Below are positions 26,356-36,205 of a stretch of DNA of 64,000 nt, in pieces; position 1 is the stretch's first letter; each line of letters begins with the position of its first letter. The translations under genes and the position numbers were made by a program. The stretch spans positions 62,001 to 126,000 of the forward strand of contig NZ_QCYG01000006.1 of assembly GCF_003072065.1 (NCBI RefSeq), written 5' to 3'. The DNA is from Thalassorhabdomicrobium marinisediminis (GTDB lineage: Bacteria > Pseudomonadota > Alphaproteobacteria > Rhodobacterales > Rhodobacteraceae). The notes under the pieces are model-generated. The model was not told the DNA's origin. It did not search any database and saw only the letters and a list, made by a program, of their open reading frames with translations.

Positions 26356-27869
26356 GACAGCAGGGAGGTCCCGGTCATTTCGGGCGGAAGCTCAAGCCTC
26401 ATGAGCGTCAGCAGTGTCGGGGCCAGATCGGCCAACCGCCCGTCCCGCAATGTCGCCCCCGACGGACCGCCGACCAGCGCCACTGGCACCGGATTGGTCG
26501 TATGCGCCGTGTGCGGGCCGCCGGTGTCGGGGTCGATCATCGTTTCGCAATTGCCGTGATCGGCGGTGACGATCATCGCGCCGCCCGCCGCCTCCAGCGC
26601 CTCCAGCACCGCGCCCAAGCCTGCGTCCACAGCCTCACAAGCCTTGATCGCAGCCTGCAAATCGCCCGTGTGGCCGACCATATCGGGGTTGGCGTAGTTG
26701 CAGACGATCAGGTCATACCCGTCGCGGATCGCGCCGACGAAAGCCTCGGTCACCTCGGCCGCCGACATCTCGGGCTGCAGATCATAGGTCGCCACCTTGG
26801 GCGAGGGCGCCATGTAGCGATCTTCGCCCACTTCGGGTGTCTCGACCCCGCCGTTGAGGAAGAACGTCACATGGGGGTACTTCTCGGTCTCGGCCACGCG
26901 GAATTGCCGCAACCCGTGCTGCGAGACCCAGGCGCCCAGCGTGTTGGGAATATCCTCTTTCGGGAATACCGTTTCGAGCCACAACTCATGGGCGTCGGAA
27001 TATTTGACCATGCCGATGGCGGCAGCAAGGTGTGGGGCGTCGCCCCGTGCGAAGCCGTCGAAGGCGGGATCGCGCAGGGCCTGGGTGATCTCGCGTGCGC
27101 GGTCGGACCGGAAGTTGAGGCAGAAGAACCCGTCGCCGTCTGCCATGCCGCCAAAATCGCCCAGCACGGTCGGGGTCACGAATTCGTCGCTCTCGTCGCG
27201 GGCATAGGCCGCTTCAAGCGCCGCTTCGGCCGGGCCGTCGTGCTGCACCCCCTCACCGCGCGCCATCGCGTCATAGGCTTTCTGGACGCGGTCCCAGCGA
27301 TTGTCCCGGTCCATGGCAAAATAGCGCCCGGACAGGGTCGCGATCCGGCTGCCTTCGGGCATCGCTGCATCAAGCTGGCGCAGATAGGGCTGCGCATCTC
27401 GGGGGGCGACGTCGCGCCCGTCGGTGATCGCGTGGAGCGCCACGGGAACGCCGGCGGCGGTGATTTCCTTCACCGCGGCGAGCGTGTGGCTGAACATGCC
27501 GTGCACGCCCCCCTCGGACACGAGGCCCATCAGATGCGCGGTGCCGCCGGTCTGCTTCAGAGTCGCGATAAAGCTGTCCAGCACCGGCTGGCGGGCGAGT
27601 TTCTTGTCCGCCACCACGCCATCAATCCGCCCCAACGTCATCGCCACCACACGGCCCGCGCCGATGTTGGTGTGCCCCACTTCGGAGTTGCCCATCTGCC
27701 CCTCTGGCAGACCGACATCAGGACCATGAGTCACAAGCTGCGCCGTCGGGCCGGACATAATCCGGTCAAAATTCGGGACATGGGCCAAAGCGGGGGCGTT
27801 GCCCTCGGTCTCGGCGCGCTTGCCCCAACCATCCAGAATACAAAGGACAACAGGTTTGGGTGTCGACAT
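26352..27869 (-). CDS. gpmI: 2,3-bisphosphoglycerate-independent phosphoglycerate mutase
   Basis: Interconverts 3- and 2-phosphoglycerate in glycolysis/gluconeogenesis. 505 residues of the alkaline-phosphatase superfamily with two Mn ions: DGWG near the N-terminus, the phosphoserine nucleophile in GNSEVGHTNIGAGR, and metal ligands in NYANPDMVGHTG and TADHGNCE. Full length. It overlaps envC at its 3' end. The 91-base gap upstream of its start holds the 25-base element also found before serB, which suggests an internal promoter or shared regulation at the 3-phosphoglycerate branch. Confidence 0.96.
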   Translation of the reverse strand: MSTPKPVVLCILDGWGKRAETEGNAPALAHVPNFDRIMSGPTAQLVTHGPDVGLPEGQMGNSEVGHTNIGAGRVVAMTLGRIDGVVADKKLARQPVLDSFIATLKQTGGTAHLMGLVSEGGVHGMFSHTLAAVKEITAAGVPVALHAITDGRDVAPRDAQPYLRQLDAAMPEGSRIATLSGRYFAMDRDNRWDRVQKAYDAMARGEGVQHDGPAEAALEAAYARDESDEFVTPTVLGDFGGMADGDGFFCLNFRSDRAREITQALRDPAFDGFARGDAPHLAAAIGMVKYSDAHELWLETVFPKEDIPNTLGAWVSQHGLRQFRVAETEKYPHVTFFLNGGVETPEVGEDRYMAPSPKVATYDLQPEMSAAEVTEAFVGAIRDGYDLIVCNYANPDMVGHTGDLQAAIKACEAVDAGLGAVLEALEAAGGAMIVTADHGNCETMIDPDTGGPHTAHTTNPVPVALVGGPSGATLRDGRLADLAPTLLTLMRLELPPEMTGTSLLS

Positions 27870-27934
27870 GTTAGCCTCTCTTGCTTGCTCGCCCGCGTTC
27901 TAGCCCACCGCAAGGGCCACGGAAACCGTTCCCC

Positions 27935-27959
27935 CTTCATCTGACCAAATAAACTCAAT
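27935..27959 (-). repeat. 25-base element upstream of gpmI (identical copy upstream of serB)
   Basis: Minus-strand sequence beginning ATTGAGTTTATT and ending TGGTCAGATGAAG, identical over 25 bases to 7054-7078. It begins one base after the rlmH stop and ends 65 bases before the gpmI ATG, in the same orientation relative to the gene as the serB copy. See finding. Confidence 0.7.
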
Positions 27960-27960
27960 C

Positions 27961-28431
27961 CTAAGCGCGGTGATAGGGCGCGCCGGCCAGAATGCTGGCG
28001 GCGCGGTAAAGCTGTTCGGCCAGCATCACCCGCACCAGCATGTGGGGCCAGACCATCTTGCCGAAGCTCAGGGCGGCGTCGCACCGTGCGCGCAGCGTGG
28101 GGTCGATGCCGTCGGCGCCGCCGATCACGAAAGCCAGATCGCGGCGCCCGTCGTCGCGAAACCGCGTCAGATCGGCGGCGAACTCCGGCGAGGTTTTCAG
28201 CTTGCCCCGTTCGTCCAGCGCAATGACCGCAGCGCCCGCGGGCAGGGCATTTTCAAGCAGCGCCGCCTCGGCTGCCATACCTCCGCCCTTGCGATCCTCA
28301 ACCTCGCGCACGTCGACCGGACCCAGGCCAAGGGCCCGTCCGGTGCGGTCGAAACGTGTCAGATAGTCGTCGATCAGGTCGCGTTCGGGGCCCGCCCGCA
28401 AGCGGCCCACGACGCAGAGTGTGACTTTCAT
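27961..28431 (-). CDS. rlmH: 23S rRNA (pseudouridine1915-N3) methyltransferase
   Basis: SPOUT-class enzyme that methylates pseudouridine 1915 in helix 69 of 23S rRNA. 156 residues with the SAM-knot block FVIGGADGI and the conserved tail LAEQLYRAASILAGAPYHR; length matches the family. Follows rsfS by 10 bases, so the two ribosome-related genes are certainly co-transcribed. Confidence 0.96.
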   Translation of the reverse strand: MKVTLCVVGRLRAGPERDLIDDYLTRFDRTGRALGLGPVDVREVEDRKGGGMAAEAALLENALPAGAAVIALDERGKLKTSPEFAADLTRFRDDGRRDLAFVIGGADGIDPTLRARCDAALSFGKMVWPHMLVRVMLAEQLYRAASILAGAPYHRA

Positions 28432-28441
28432 AAAGCCGCCC

Positions 28442-28801
28442 TCAGTCGGCCTTCGCCGCCTCGTCCGGGCTCAGCCACATCTTTTCAAGCTGATAGAACT
28501 CCCGCACTTCGGGGCGGAAGACATGAACGATTACGTCGCCGGTGTCGATCAACACCCAGTCGCCGGCCGCTTTGCCTTCGACTTTGGACAGGATGCCGAA
28601 GTCGCGCTTCAATCGTTCGGTCAGCTTTTCAGCAATGGACGACACCTGCCGAGAGGAACGGCCCGAGGCGATGACCATGTGGTCACCCATCTCGGAGCGG
28701 CCGCGCAGGTCGATCTGCACAACGTCTTCGGCCTTGTCGTCGTCAAGAGATTTCAGGACTGCCGCCAGCGTGCTGTCGGCGTTCGGGGTCTGCACGCTCA
28801 T
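28442..28801 (-). CDS. rsfS: Ribosomal silencing factor RsfS
   Basis: Binds ribosomal protein L14 and blocks subunit joining under nutrient stress. 119 residues with the family core LDDDKAEDVVQIDLRGRSEMGDHMVIASGRSSRQV and GDWVLIDTGDVIVHVFRPEVREFYQLE. The start is taken at 28801, where the ATG overlaps (ATGA) the stop of a 19-codon ORF that has a strong AAGGAGG site. The frame is open to an ATG at 28879, which would add 26 low-complexity residues. Confidence 0.9.
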   Translation of the reverse strand: MSVQTPNADSTLAAVLKSLDDDKAEDVVQIDLRGRSEMGDHMVIASGRSSRQVSSIAEKLTERLKRDFGILSKVEGKAAGDWVLIDTGDVIVHVFRPEVREFYQLEKMWLSPDEAAKAD

Positions 28802-28857
28802 CCGAGAGCGTCCGTCACTGGCGGAATGGCCAGGTGATGTAGAAAGAGACAGTTCAT
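28798..28857 (-). CDS. Candidate 19-residue leader peptide coupled to rsfS
   Basis: Minus-strand ATG at 28857 is preceded by TTTAAGGAGGACA, the strongest ribosome site in this stretch, and opens a 19-codon frame (MNCLFLHHLAIPPVTDALG) whose TGA overlaps the rsfS ATG at 28801. It reads a different frame from the upstream extension of rsfS. There is no tandem run of a single amino acid, so classical attenuation is not indicated; translational coupling is the simplest role. Not confirmed by homology. Confidence 0.4.
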   Translation of the reverse strand: MNCLFLHHLAIPPVTDALG

Positions 28858-28871
28858 TGTCCTCCTTAAAG

Positions 28872-28913
28872 AGCGCCATCCTAACCCTGGCGCTGGGTTC
28901 TGCGCCAACTTAA
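28872..28913 (-). promoter_or_regulatory. rsfS upstream region: possible promoter and overlapping hairpins
   Basis: Read on the minus strand: a possible -35 TTGAAA (28935-28930) and -10 TTAAGT (28913-28908) with a 16-base spacer. TGGCGC (28907-28902) can pair with GCGCCA (28893-28888), while AGCGCC (28894-28889) can pair instead with GGCGCT (28877-28872), which is followed by CTTT. The two hairpins are mutually exclusive. If the promoter is as given, only the second would be fully transcribed. Confidence 0.3.
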
Positions 28914-28997
28914 CAACGCAAGGGGGCCATTTCAACGCTCGCAAAGGTTAGCGGCGTTTTGGCGCTGCCTCTGTGTCTTGCCGTCCCGGTGCGAGGC

Positions 28998-30344
28998 CTA
29001 ATCCAGCGCCCTGGTGTCCAGTTGCGACCCTTCGAGCATCTTGACCTCGCGCTGGGGGAAGGGGATCGAGATGCCGTGCTCGGCGAAGGCATCCCACAGC
29101 GCCAGATAGACATTGCCGCGAATGTTGGTCAGCCCGCCTGTGGGGTCGCGAATCCAGAACCGCAGTATATAGTCCACGCTGCTGTCACCGAAGCCGACGA
29201 TGTGACAGACCGGCGGACGGAACGACAGCACGCGATCGACGGATTTCGCCGCCTCGATCGCCAGCTTGCGCACCTCGTGCGGGTTGTCGCCGTAGGCGGT
29301 GCCGAAATAGATGTCGAGCCGCACGAAATCGTTGGAATGGGACCAGTTCACAACCTGCGTCGTGATCAGATCCTCGTTCGGGATCAGATACTCGCGCCCG
29401 TCCCGCGTGGTGATGCTGACATAGCGCGCGCCCAGCGAATTGATCCAGCCGAAGGTCTCGCCCACGGTGATCACGTCGCCCGGCTTGATGGATTTGTCGA
29501 GCAGGATGATGATCCCCGAGACAAGGTTCGACACCACCTTCTGCAAGCCGAAGCCAAGGCCCACGCCGATGGCCCCCGAGAGCACTGCAAGCCCGGTGAG
29601 GTCGAAGCCCACCGCGCGCAAGCCGATGAAGAAGGCCGCGCCGTAAAGCAGCACCTGGATGAACTTGACGACCAGCACCCGCATCGACGGGCTGATATCC
29701 TCGTTCGACTGGATGCGGGTGGCGGTCTGTTTGGTGATGAACCGCGCGGCGATGAAGAACAGCGACAGGATGAACGCACCCTGCAACAGCAGCCAGAGCG
29801 ACAAGCGCACCGAGCCCATCTCGAAGGCCACCGCGTCCAGCACCTCGACCGCCTCTTCGGTGAGCCCGACAATCCGCAAGGTGACCCAGGCCCAGGCACC
29901 GTAGCGCACGATAGAACGCACGAAGGGGTTGCCGATCAGCCGCGTCGCGAAGGTCACGATCAGCCAGGCCAGGGCCAGATTGGCGACGATGCCGATGAGA
30001 TAGGAGCGCGACCCCCAGGTGACCTCGCGCATGGTGGCAAGAACGATCCAGAGCAGCGCCACGAAGAAGATCATCCGCAGCCGTTTGTGCACCACCAGCA
30101 GCCAGCGCAGCCGCCATTTCGGCCAGCCTTCGCGGGCCCGCATCCATTCGTGCAGACGCGGCTGCAAGAGTTTGCTGGCAACATGGGCCAGCAGCCAGAC
30201 CGCGACGATGATCCCGACCTGATAGGCGTTCCACGGGCGCAACAGGCTTTCGAAGAACGCGGCGACCTCTCCCAGAACGCCCTGTCCGATGGCGGCAATA
30301 TCCGCCGCCTGATCCACAAGGTCTGGTAGTTCGTCCGGTTCCAT
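28998..30344 (-). CDS. Mechanosensitive ion channel, MscS family
   Basis: A 448-residue inner-membrane channel that likely releases solutes on hypo-osmotic shock. About five or six N-terminal hydrophobic helices precede the MscS pore helix and beta domain: GAIGVGLGFGLQKVVSNLVSG, then IKPGDVITVGETFGWINSLGARYVSI with IPNEDLITTQVVNWS, and a C-terminal alpha/beta vestibule. Larger than E. coli MscS (286 aa) because of extra N-terminal helices. AGAGGG five bases before the ATG. Transcribed toward rsfS across about 200 bases. Confidence 0.9.
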   Translation of the reverse strand: MEPDELPDLVDQAADIAAIGQGVLGEVAAFFESLLRPWNAYQVGIIVAVWLLAHVASKLLQPRLHEWMRAREGWPKWRLRWLLVVHKRLRMIFFVALLWIVLATMREVTWGSRSYLIGIVANLALAWLIVTFATRLIGNPFVRSIVRYGAWAWVTLRIVGLTEEAVEVLDAVAFEMGSVRLSLWLLLQGAFILSLFFIAARFITKQTATRIQSNEDISPSMRVLVVKFIQVLLYGAAFFIGLRAVGFDLTGLAVLSGAIGVGLGFGLQKVVSNLVSGIIILLDKSIKPGDVITVGETFGWINSLGARYVSITTRDGREYLIPNEDLITTQVVNWSHSNDFVRLDIYFGTAYGDNPHEVRKLAIEAAKSVDRVLSFRPPVCHIVGFGDSSVDYILRFWIRDPTGGLTNIRGNVYLALWDAFAEHGISIPFPQREVKMLEGSQLDTRALD

Positions 30345-30662
30345 ACACGCCCTCTGGTCGCCCGCGTGGTCTCAGCATGCGCCGAGCGGGCAGTTGGGGC
30401 AAGGATCATGGCGCTCTGGCCGCGGCCGAGGCAGGCCGATCGCCCTTGCGAGACTCGACCAAGGGGTATATTGCCGCCCTATGACACAAGTGTTCGACAT
30501 GGATGATCGCGCGCGCCTGCCGTGGCGCTTCTATGGTGCCACGCGCACCATTCTCGCTCACCTATGACCTGCTGCGCGCCTGTCGCGCCTCCGGGGTGAT
30601 CCCGGTCCGACGGTCGCCCACTCCGCAATTCAAGTTCCATTTCACCACATCGGGAGAGGACC
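30345..30662. other. 318-base region upstream of leuC with a possible promoter and a 28-codon ORF
   Basis: On the + strand, TATATT at 30467-30472 with a weak TTGCGA 15 bases upstream could be a promoter; a start site there falls at about 30481, where an ATG opens a 28-codon ORF (30481-30567; MTQVFDMDDRARLPWRFY...HL) and would be leaderless. The adjacent frame continues with [17 protein letters not shown] up to the leuC start, so one missing base could have split an older small gene. The CCGGG-GTGAT-CCCGG hairpin has no T-tract. GAGAGG precedes the leuC ATG. Confidence 0.3.
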
Positions 30663-32068
<1,406 letters not shown>

Positions 32069-32069
<1 letters not shown>

Positions 32070-32674
32070 TGGAAAAGTTCGACAAACTGTCCGGGATCGC
32101 GGCGCCAATGCCCTTGGTGAACATCGACACCGACATGATCATCCCCAAGGTGTTCCTGAAGACGATCAAACGTTCGGGCCTTGGCGTGAACCTGTTTGAT
32201 GAGATGCGCTATGACCGGCAGGGCAACGAAATACCCGAGTTCGTGCTGAACCAGCCCGCCTATCGTGAGGCTTCGATCCTTGTGGCGGGGGACAACTTCG
32301 GCTGTGGCTCCTCGCGCGAGCATGCGCCTTGGGCCATTGCGGATTTCGGCATCCGCTGCGTGATCTCGACCAGCTTCGCGGACATTTTCTACAACAACTG
32401 CTTCAAGAACGGCATCCTGCCCATCGTCCTGCCCGAGGCAGAGCGCGATGCGCTCATGGAGGACGCCGAGAAGGGGGCCAACGCGCGGATCGAAGTGGAC
32501 CTCGAGGCGCAGACCGTGACCTCCTCCGATGGCGAGGTGTACCACTTCGAGATCGACAGCTTCAAAAAGCACTGTCTGATGAACGGGTTGGACGACATCG
32601 GCCTGACACTCGAGAAGGCAGCGGCGATCGACACGTTCGAGGAAAAGCACGCGACTGAGCGGCCCTGGGTCTGA
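32069..32674 (+). CDS. leuD: 3-isopropylmalate dehydratase, small subunit
   Basis: 201-residue swivel-domain partner of LeuC. Signature blocks: [17 protein letters not shown] near the N-terminus and [17 protein letters not shown], which carries the substrate-binding Ser-Arg. Coupled to leuC through TAATG. Ends at a strong hairpin; leuB lies 2.3 kb further on, behind two unrelated genes. Confidence 0.97.
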
Positions 32675-32682
32675 ATCACCCG

Positions 32683-32712
32683 GCGGGACGCCGCGTCAGG
32701 CGTCCCGCATTT
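32683..32712 (+). terminator. Probable intrinsic terminator after leuD
   Basis: GCGGGACGCC (32683-32692) pairs perfectly with GGCGTCCCGC (32699-32708) around GCGTCA, followed by ATTT. Strong 10-bp stem but a short T-run. Confidence 0.6.
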
Positions 32713-32999
32713 GCCGCAGGTGCTAACGCGGCGTAAACGGGCCCTTGTGGCAGCCCGCCCCCAATCCCCCACATCTAGGTCTCACCGGTCGAATGCGACG
32801 GAATGGTTGCAATCTCGCACCAGTGTCGCCGCAAATCCGCCCCGATCTTTTTGCATTTTCCGTCAGATACTTGCAGCACCAACCGAATGTGGGCAACATT
32901 ATGGCGAAGATGAGGCAGCCTGCCGCAAACGCGCAGGATCAAACCGGGACAAGGACGCGACATCGTATCGCGACCGCCCGAGATGAGGATGGAACGGCA
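32713..32999. other. Intergenic stretch before the membrane protein gene
   Basis: The frame of the following gene is open back to 32745, but third-position GC falls to about half, in contrast to the genes around it, so I treat it as noncoding. No convincing promoter or repeat is seen; an AT-rich patch (CTTTTTGCATTTTCC) at about 32847-32861 may be part of one. Confidence 0.4.
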
Positions 33000-33839
33000 G
33001 TGATTTCACGGCTTGCAGGGGCTGTCTTACGGGCAGTCTTGGTCATATTGATGATCGCGACCCCGTCGCTCATCCTGTCGGGAACGACGACCGATACCGC
33101 GCAGATCGTGACCCTGATCTGCATCGTCTCGGCGGTCTTCGTTTTCATTGAATACAACGCCGGTTGTGCCAGCCTGATTGAATTTCGTGATGCGCCGCCG
33201 TTCAACCGGGTGCGGTTCTTCGGCCTTGCAACCACGGTGCTGGCGCTGACCGTGATCGCCAAGGGCTACACCGACCCGACCAACCTGACCCGTCTATTCG
33301 AGGTGGTCGGCAGCAGTCTGGCCGAGGCGATGGACTTCCCCTATTCCCCCGTGCGCCTTGTGGTGCTGATGCTTCCGCCCGAAGCCGGGTCGGACCTGGT
33401 CGAGCGGGTGCGCACGGCGGCGGGCTTCAGCTATCTGGTGTCGCTGCTGTCGCTGGCCTTCTTCGTGCTGGTGCTGCGGCTGAACAACTGGCCCAACCAG
33501 AAAGGCGGCTTCAACGTTTGGACCAACCTGCCCACGTTCAACCCCACCGCCGGCGTCGACGTGGTCGAGCGGTTGGAGCGGGACGGGCAGTTGAACATCG
33601 TTCTGGGCTTCCTTCTGCCGTTCCTGATTCCGGCGTTTGTCAAACTCGCTTCGGACCTGTTTAATCCGATCCAGTTGCAAGATGCGCATACCCTGATTTG
33701 GATGATGACAGCATGGGCCTTCATTCCCGCCAGCCTGATCATGCGCGGCGTCGCCATGTTGCGCGTCGCGCAGATGATCGCGATCCAGCGCGAGCAGGCC
33801 TATCTGAGCGCGCAGGACGACGAGGCGCTGCCCGCCTGA
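33000..33839 (+). CDS. Multi-pass membrane protein of unknown function
   Basis: 279 residues from a GTG at 33000 (an ATG at 32901 would add 33 polar residues with poor codon bias). Several hydrophobic helices: LAGAVLRAVLVILMIATPSLIL, TAQIVTLICIVSAVFVFIEY, FSYLVSLLSLAFFVLVLRL, and two near the C-terminus (LNIVLGFLLPFLIPAFV, IWMMTAWAFIPASLIMRGVA), with a soluble loop around 90-150. I do not recognise a family. It sits between leuD and leuB and is followed two bases later by the next gene. Confidence 0.65.
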   Translation: MISRLAGAVLRAVLVILMIATPSLILSGTTTDTAQIVTLICIVSAVFVFIEYNAGCASLIEFRDAPPFNRVRFFGLATTVLALTVIAKGYTDPTNLTRLFEVVGSSLAEAMDFPYSPVRLVVLMLPPEAGSDLVERVRTAAGFSYLVSLLSLAFFVLVLRLNNWPNQKGGFNVWTNLPTFNPTAGVDVVERLERDGQLNIVLGFLLPFLIPAFVKLASDLFNPIQLQDAHTLIWMMTAWAFIPASLIMRGVAMLRVAQMIAIQREQAYLSAQDDEALPA

Positions 33840-33841
33840 TC

Positions 33842-34924
33842 TTGCGCGTCGCAGCTTTGGTGTTGCTCCTGCCCCCTGCGGCGCGGGCCGAAACGACCAT
33901 CCGCATCGCCACCTATGCCGCCCCGCTCAGCCGCGACGGGCCGGGCCTTTTGCTGCGCGACATCCTCTCTGGCGAAGATCCGCAGATCACCGCCATTCTC
34001 GGCGTGATCGATCACGTGGCGCCGGACGTGCTGGTGCTCACCGATATCGACTATGACGCGGGCGGCGCGGCGCTGGCGGCGCTCTCGGACCGTTTGCAGC
34101 ACCCTTATCCCTACCGCTTCACCGCCGCGCCCAATGCTGGACGGCAGACCGGCCTTGACGTGGATGGCAACGGCCGCACCGGAGAGGCCCGCGATGCGCT
34201 GGGCTATGGGCGGTTCTTCGGCGATGGCGGCATGGCGGTTCTGTCGCGGTATCCGATCGACGCCACCAAGGTGCGCGACCTGACGCCGACGCTATGGCGC
34301 GATGTGCCCGGCGCGGTGTTGCCGACGTTGGACGGCGCGCCGTTCCCGTCGCAGCAGGTGCTTGACGTTTTGCCCGTGTCCTCGGCCTCTCATTGGATTG
34401 TCCCGGTGGAGATTGGCGGCGTAACGCTGTCCCTGCTGGCGTTCTCCGCGACCTCGCCGGTGTTCGACGGGCCCGAGGATTTCAACGGGCTGCGCAACCG
34501 GGACGAATTGCGCCTGTGGGAGGCGGTGCTTGACGGGGCGATGGGGCCGGTGCCCGAGAGGCCCATCCTGATCGGCAACGCCAATGTTGAACCCTTCGAC
34601 GGCGACGGGCTGCGTGACGGGATCGCGGAGGTGCTGGCCCGGCCGGATCTGCAGGACCCTGCGCCGCGCAGCGAAGGCGGAGAGCAGGCTGCGAACCCCG
34701 ACCACCATGGCGATCCGGCGCTGGATACGGCGGACTGGTCCGACGATGGGCCGGGCAATCTGCGCGTGTCCTATGTGCTGCCCGCCCGCGCCCTGACCGT
34801 GGTGGATGCAGGCGTGTTCTGGCCCGCACCGGACGATCCCGCCGCCGGGCTTCTGGGCGACGACCAGCGTGCCGCCGGGCCGCACCATCTGGTCTGGGTG
34901 GATCTGCGGCAGCCCGCCCCGTGA
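33842..34924 (+). CDS. Secreted endonuclease/exonuclease/phosphatase (EEP) family protein
   Basis: 360 residues from a TTG at 33842, two bases after the preceding stop. The N-terminus (LRVAALVLLLPPAARAE) is a signal peptide. The mature part has an EEP-like layout: IRIATYAAPLSRDG, APDVLVLTDIDYD (metal Asp/Glu region), MAVLSRYPI, a central SHWIVPVEIGG, ILIGNANVEPFDGDGLRDG and a C-terminal PHHLVWVDL with the expected His. Substrate unknown; periplasmic phosphodiesterase or nuclease activity is the usual inference. Confidence 0.75.
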   Translation: MRVAALVLLLPPAARAETTIRIATYAAPLSRDGPGLLLRDILSGEDPQITAILGVIDHVAPDVLVLTDIDYDAGGAALAALSDRLQHPYPYRFTAAPNAGRQTGLDVDGNGRTGEARDALGYGRFFGDGGMAVLSRYPIDATKVRDLTPTLWRDVPGAVLPTLDGAPFPSQQVLDVLPVSSASHWIVPVEIGGVTLSLLAFSATSPVFDGPEDFNGLRNRDELRLWEAVLDGAMGPVPERPILIGNANVEPFDGDGLRDGIAEVLARPDLQDPAPRSEGGEQAANPDHHGDPALDTADWSDDGPGNLRVSYVLPARALTVVDAGVFWPAPDDPAAGLLGDDQRAAGPHHLVWVDLRQPAP

Positions 34925-34998
34925 TTTCTTGACCACGGGTCAGCAAGCGGCTAGGCGAAAGCCGATACATTTGACCCTGACAGATCGAGGACCAGCCC

Positions 34999-36102
34999 AT
35001 GTCGAACCCATCCCTTTTGATCCTGCCCGGAGACGGCATTGGCCAGGAAGTCATGGCCGAAGTGCGCCGCGTGATCGACTGGTTCGGCGCAAAGCGGGAT
35101 CTGGCGTTCGACGTGTCCGAAGACCTTGTCGGCGGTGCGGCCTATGACGCGCATGGCACCCCGCTGCACGACGACACGATGGCGAAAGCCCAAGAGGTGG
35201 ACGCGGTGTTGCTGGGCGCGGTCGGCGGTCCGAAATACGATGACCTCGACTTCAGCGTGAAGCCCGAACGGGGCCTGCTGCGCCTGCGCAAAGAGATGGA
35301 CCTGTTCGCCAACCTGCGCCCCGCCCAGTGTTTTGACGCGCTCGCGGATTTCTCCAGCCTCAAGAAAGACATCGTCGCCGGCCTCGACATCATGATCGTG
35401 CGTGAGCTGACCTCGGGCGTCTATTTCGGTGAGCCGCGCGGCATCCACACCGAGGACAACATGCGCGTGGGCGTGAACACCCAGCGCTACACCGAGGCCG
35501 AGATCGAACGCGGCGCGCGGGCGGCTTTTGATCTGGCGATGAAGCGCGACAAGAAGCTGTGTTCCATGGAGAAGGCCAACGTCATGGAAAGCGGCATCCT
35601 GTGGCGCGACGTGGTGACCGAGGTGTCGAAGGACTACCCCGAGGTTGAGCTGAGCCACATGTATGCCGACAACGGCGCGATGCAGCTTGTCCGCGCGCCC
35701 AAGCAGTTCGACGTGATCTATACCGACAACCTTTTTGGCGACATCCTGTCCGACTGTGCCGCGATGCTCACCGGGTCGCTGGGCATGCTGCCCTCGGCCT
35801 CGCTCGGGGCGCCCATGGCGAATGGCCGGCCCAAAGCGATGTATGAACCGGTTCATGGGTCCGCGCCAGACATTGCGGGGCAGGGCAAGGCGAACCCGAT
35901 TGCCTGCATCCTCTCGTTCGCGATGGCGTTGCGCTATTCCTTCGACGAAGGCGCCGATGCGACGCGCCTAGAAACCGCAATCGAGAAGGTCTTGGCGGAC
36001 GGTGTGCGCACCGGCGATCTGCTGGGGGATGCGGATACCACGCCGGTCAGCACCTCGGGCATGACCGACGCGATCCTTGCGGCGCTTGACGCCAGCCTCT
36101 AG
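34999..36102 (+). CDS. leuB: 3-isopropylmalate dehydrogenase
   Basis: Oxidatively decarboxylates 3-isopropylmalate with NAD+, the third leucine step. 367 residues with [16 protein letters not shown] at the start, the YFGEPRGI substrate-loop region, the catalytic Lys/Asp area in [33 protein letters not shown], and the NAD-binding block [29 protein letters not shown] precedes the ATG. Ends at a clear terminator. Confidence 0.97.
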   Translation: MSNPSLLILPGDGIGQEVMAEVRRVIDWFGAKRDLAFDVSEDLVGGAAYDAHGTPLHDDTMAKAQEVDAVLLGAVGGPKYDDLDFSVKPERGLLRLRKEMDLFANLRPAQCFDALADFSSLKKDIVAGLDIMIVRELTSGVYFGEPRGIHTEDNMRVGVNTQRYTEAEIERGARAAFDLAMKRDKKLCSMEKANVMESGILWRDVVTEVSKDYPEVELSHMYADNGAMQLVRAPKQFDVIYTDNLFGDILSDCAAMLTGSLGMLPSASLGAPMANGRPKAMYEPVHGSAPDIAGQGKANPIACILSFAMALRYSFDEGADATRLETAIEKVLADGVRTGDLLGDADTTPVSTSGMTDAILAALDASL

Positions 36103-36115
36103 TTTGACACTAGTA

Positions 36116-36145
36116 AAGCCGCACCCCTTGGGCGCGGCTTTTTTT
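36116..36145 (+). terminator. Intrinsic terminator of leuB
   Basis: AAGCCGC (36116-36122) pairs with GCGGCTT (36134-36140), with an inner CCC/GGG extension, and runs into a seven-T tract. 13 bases after the leuB stop. Confidence 0.9.
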
Positions 36146-36205
36146 CGGCCCGGGGTGTTAGCGATAACAAGACGTTAAGAAACGATAAAACGGAGGGTCA
36201 GGATC

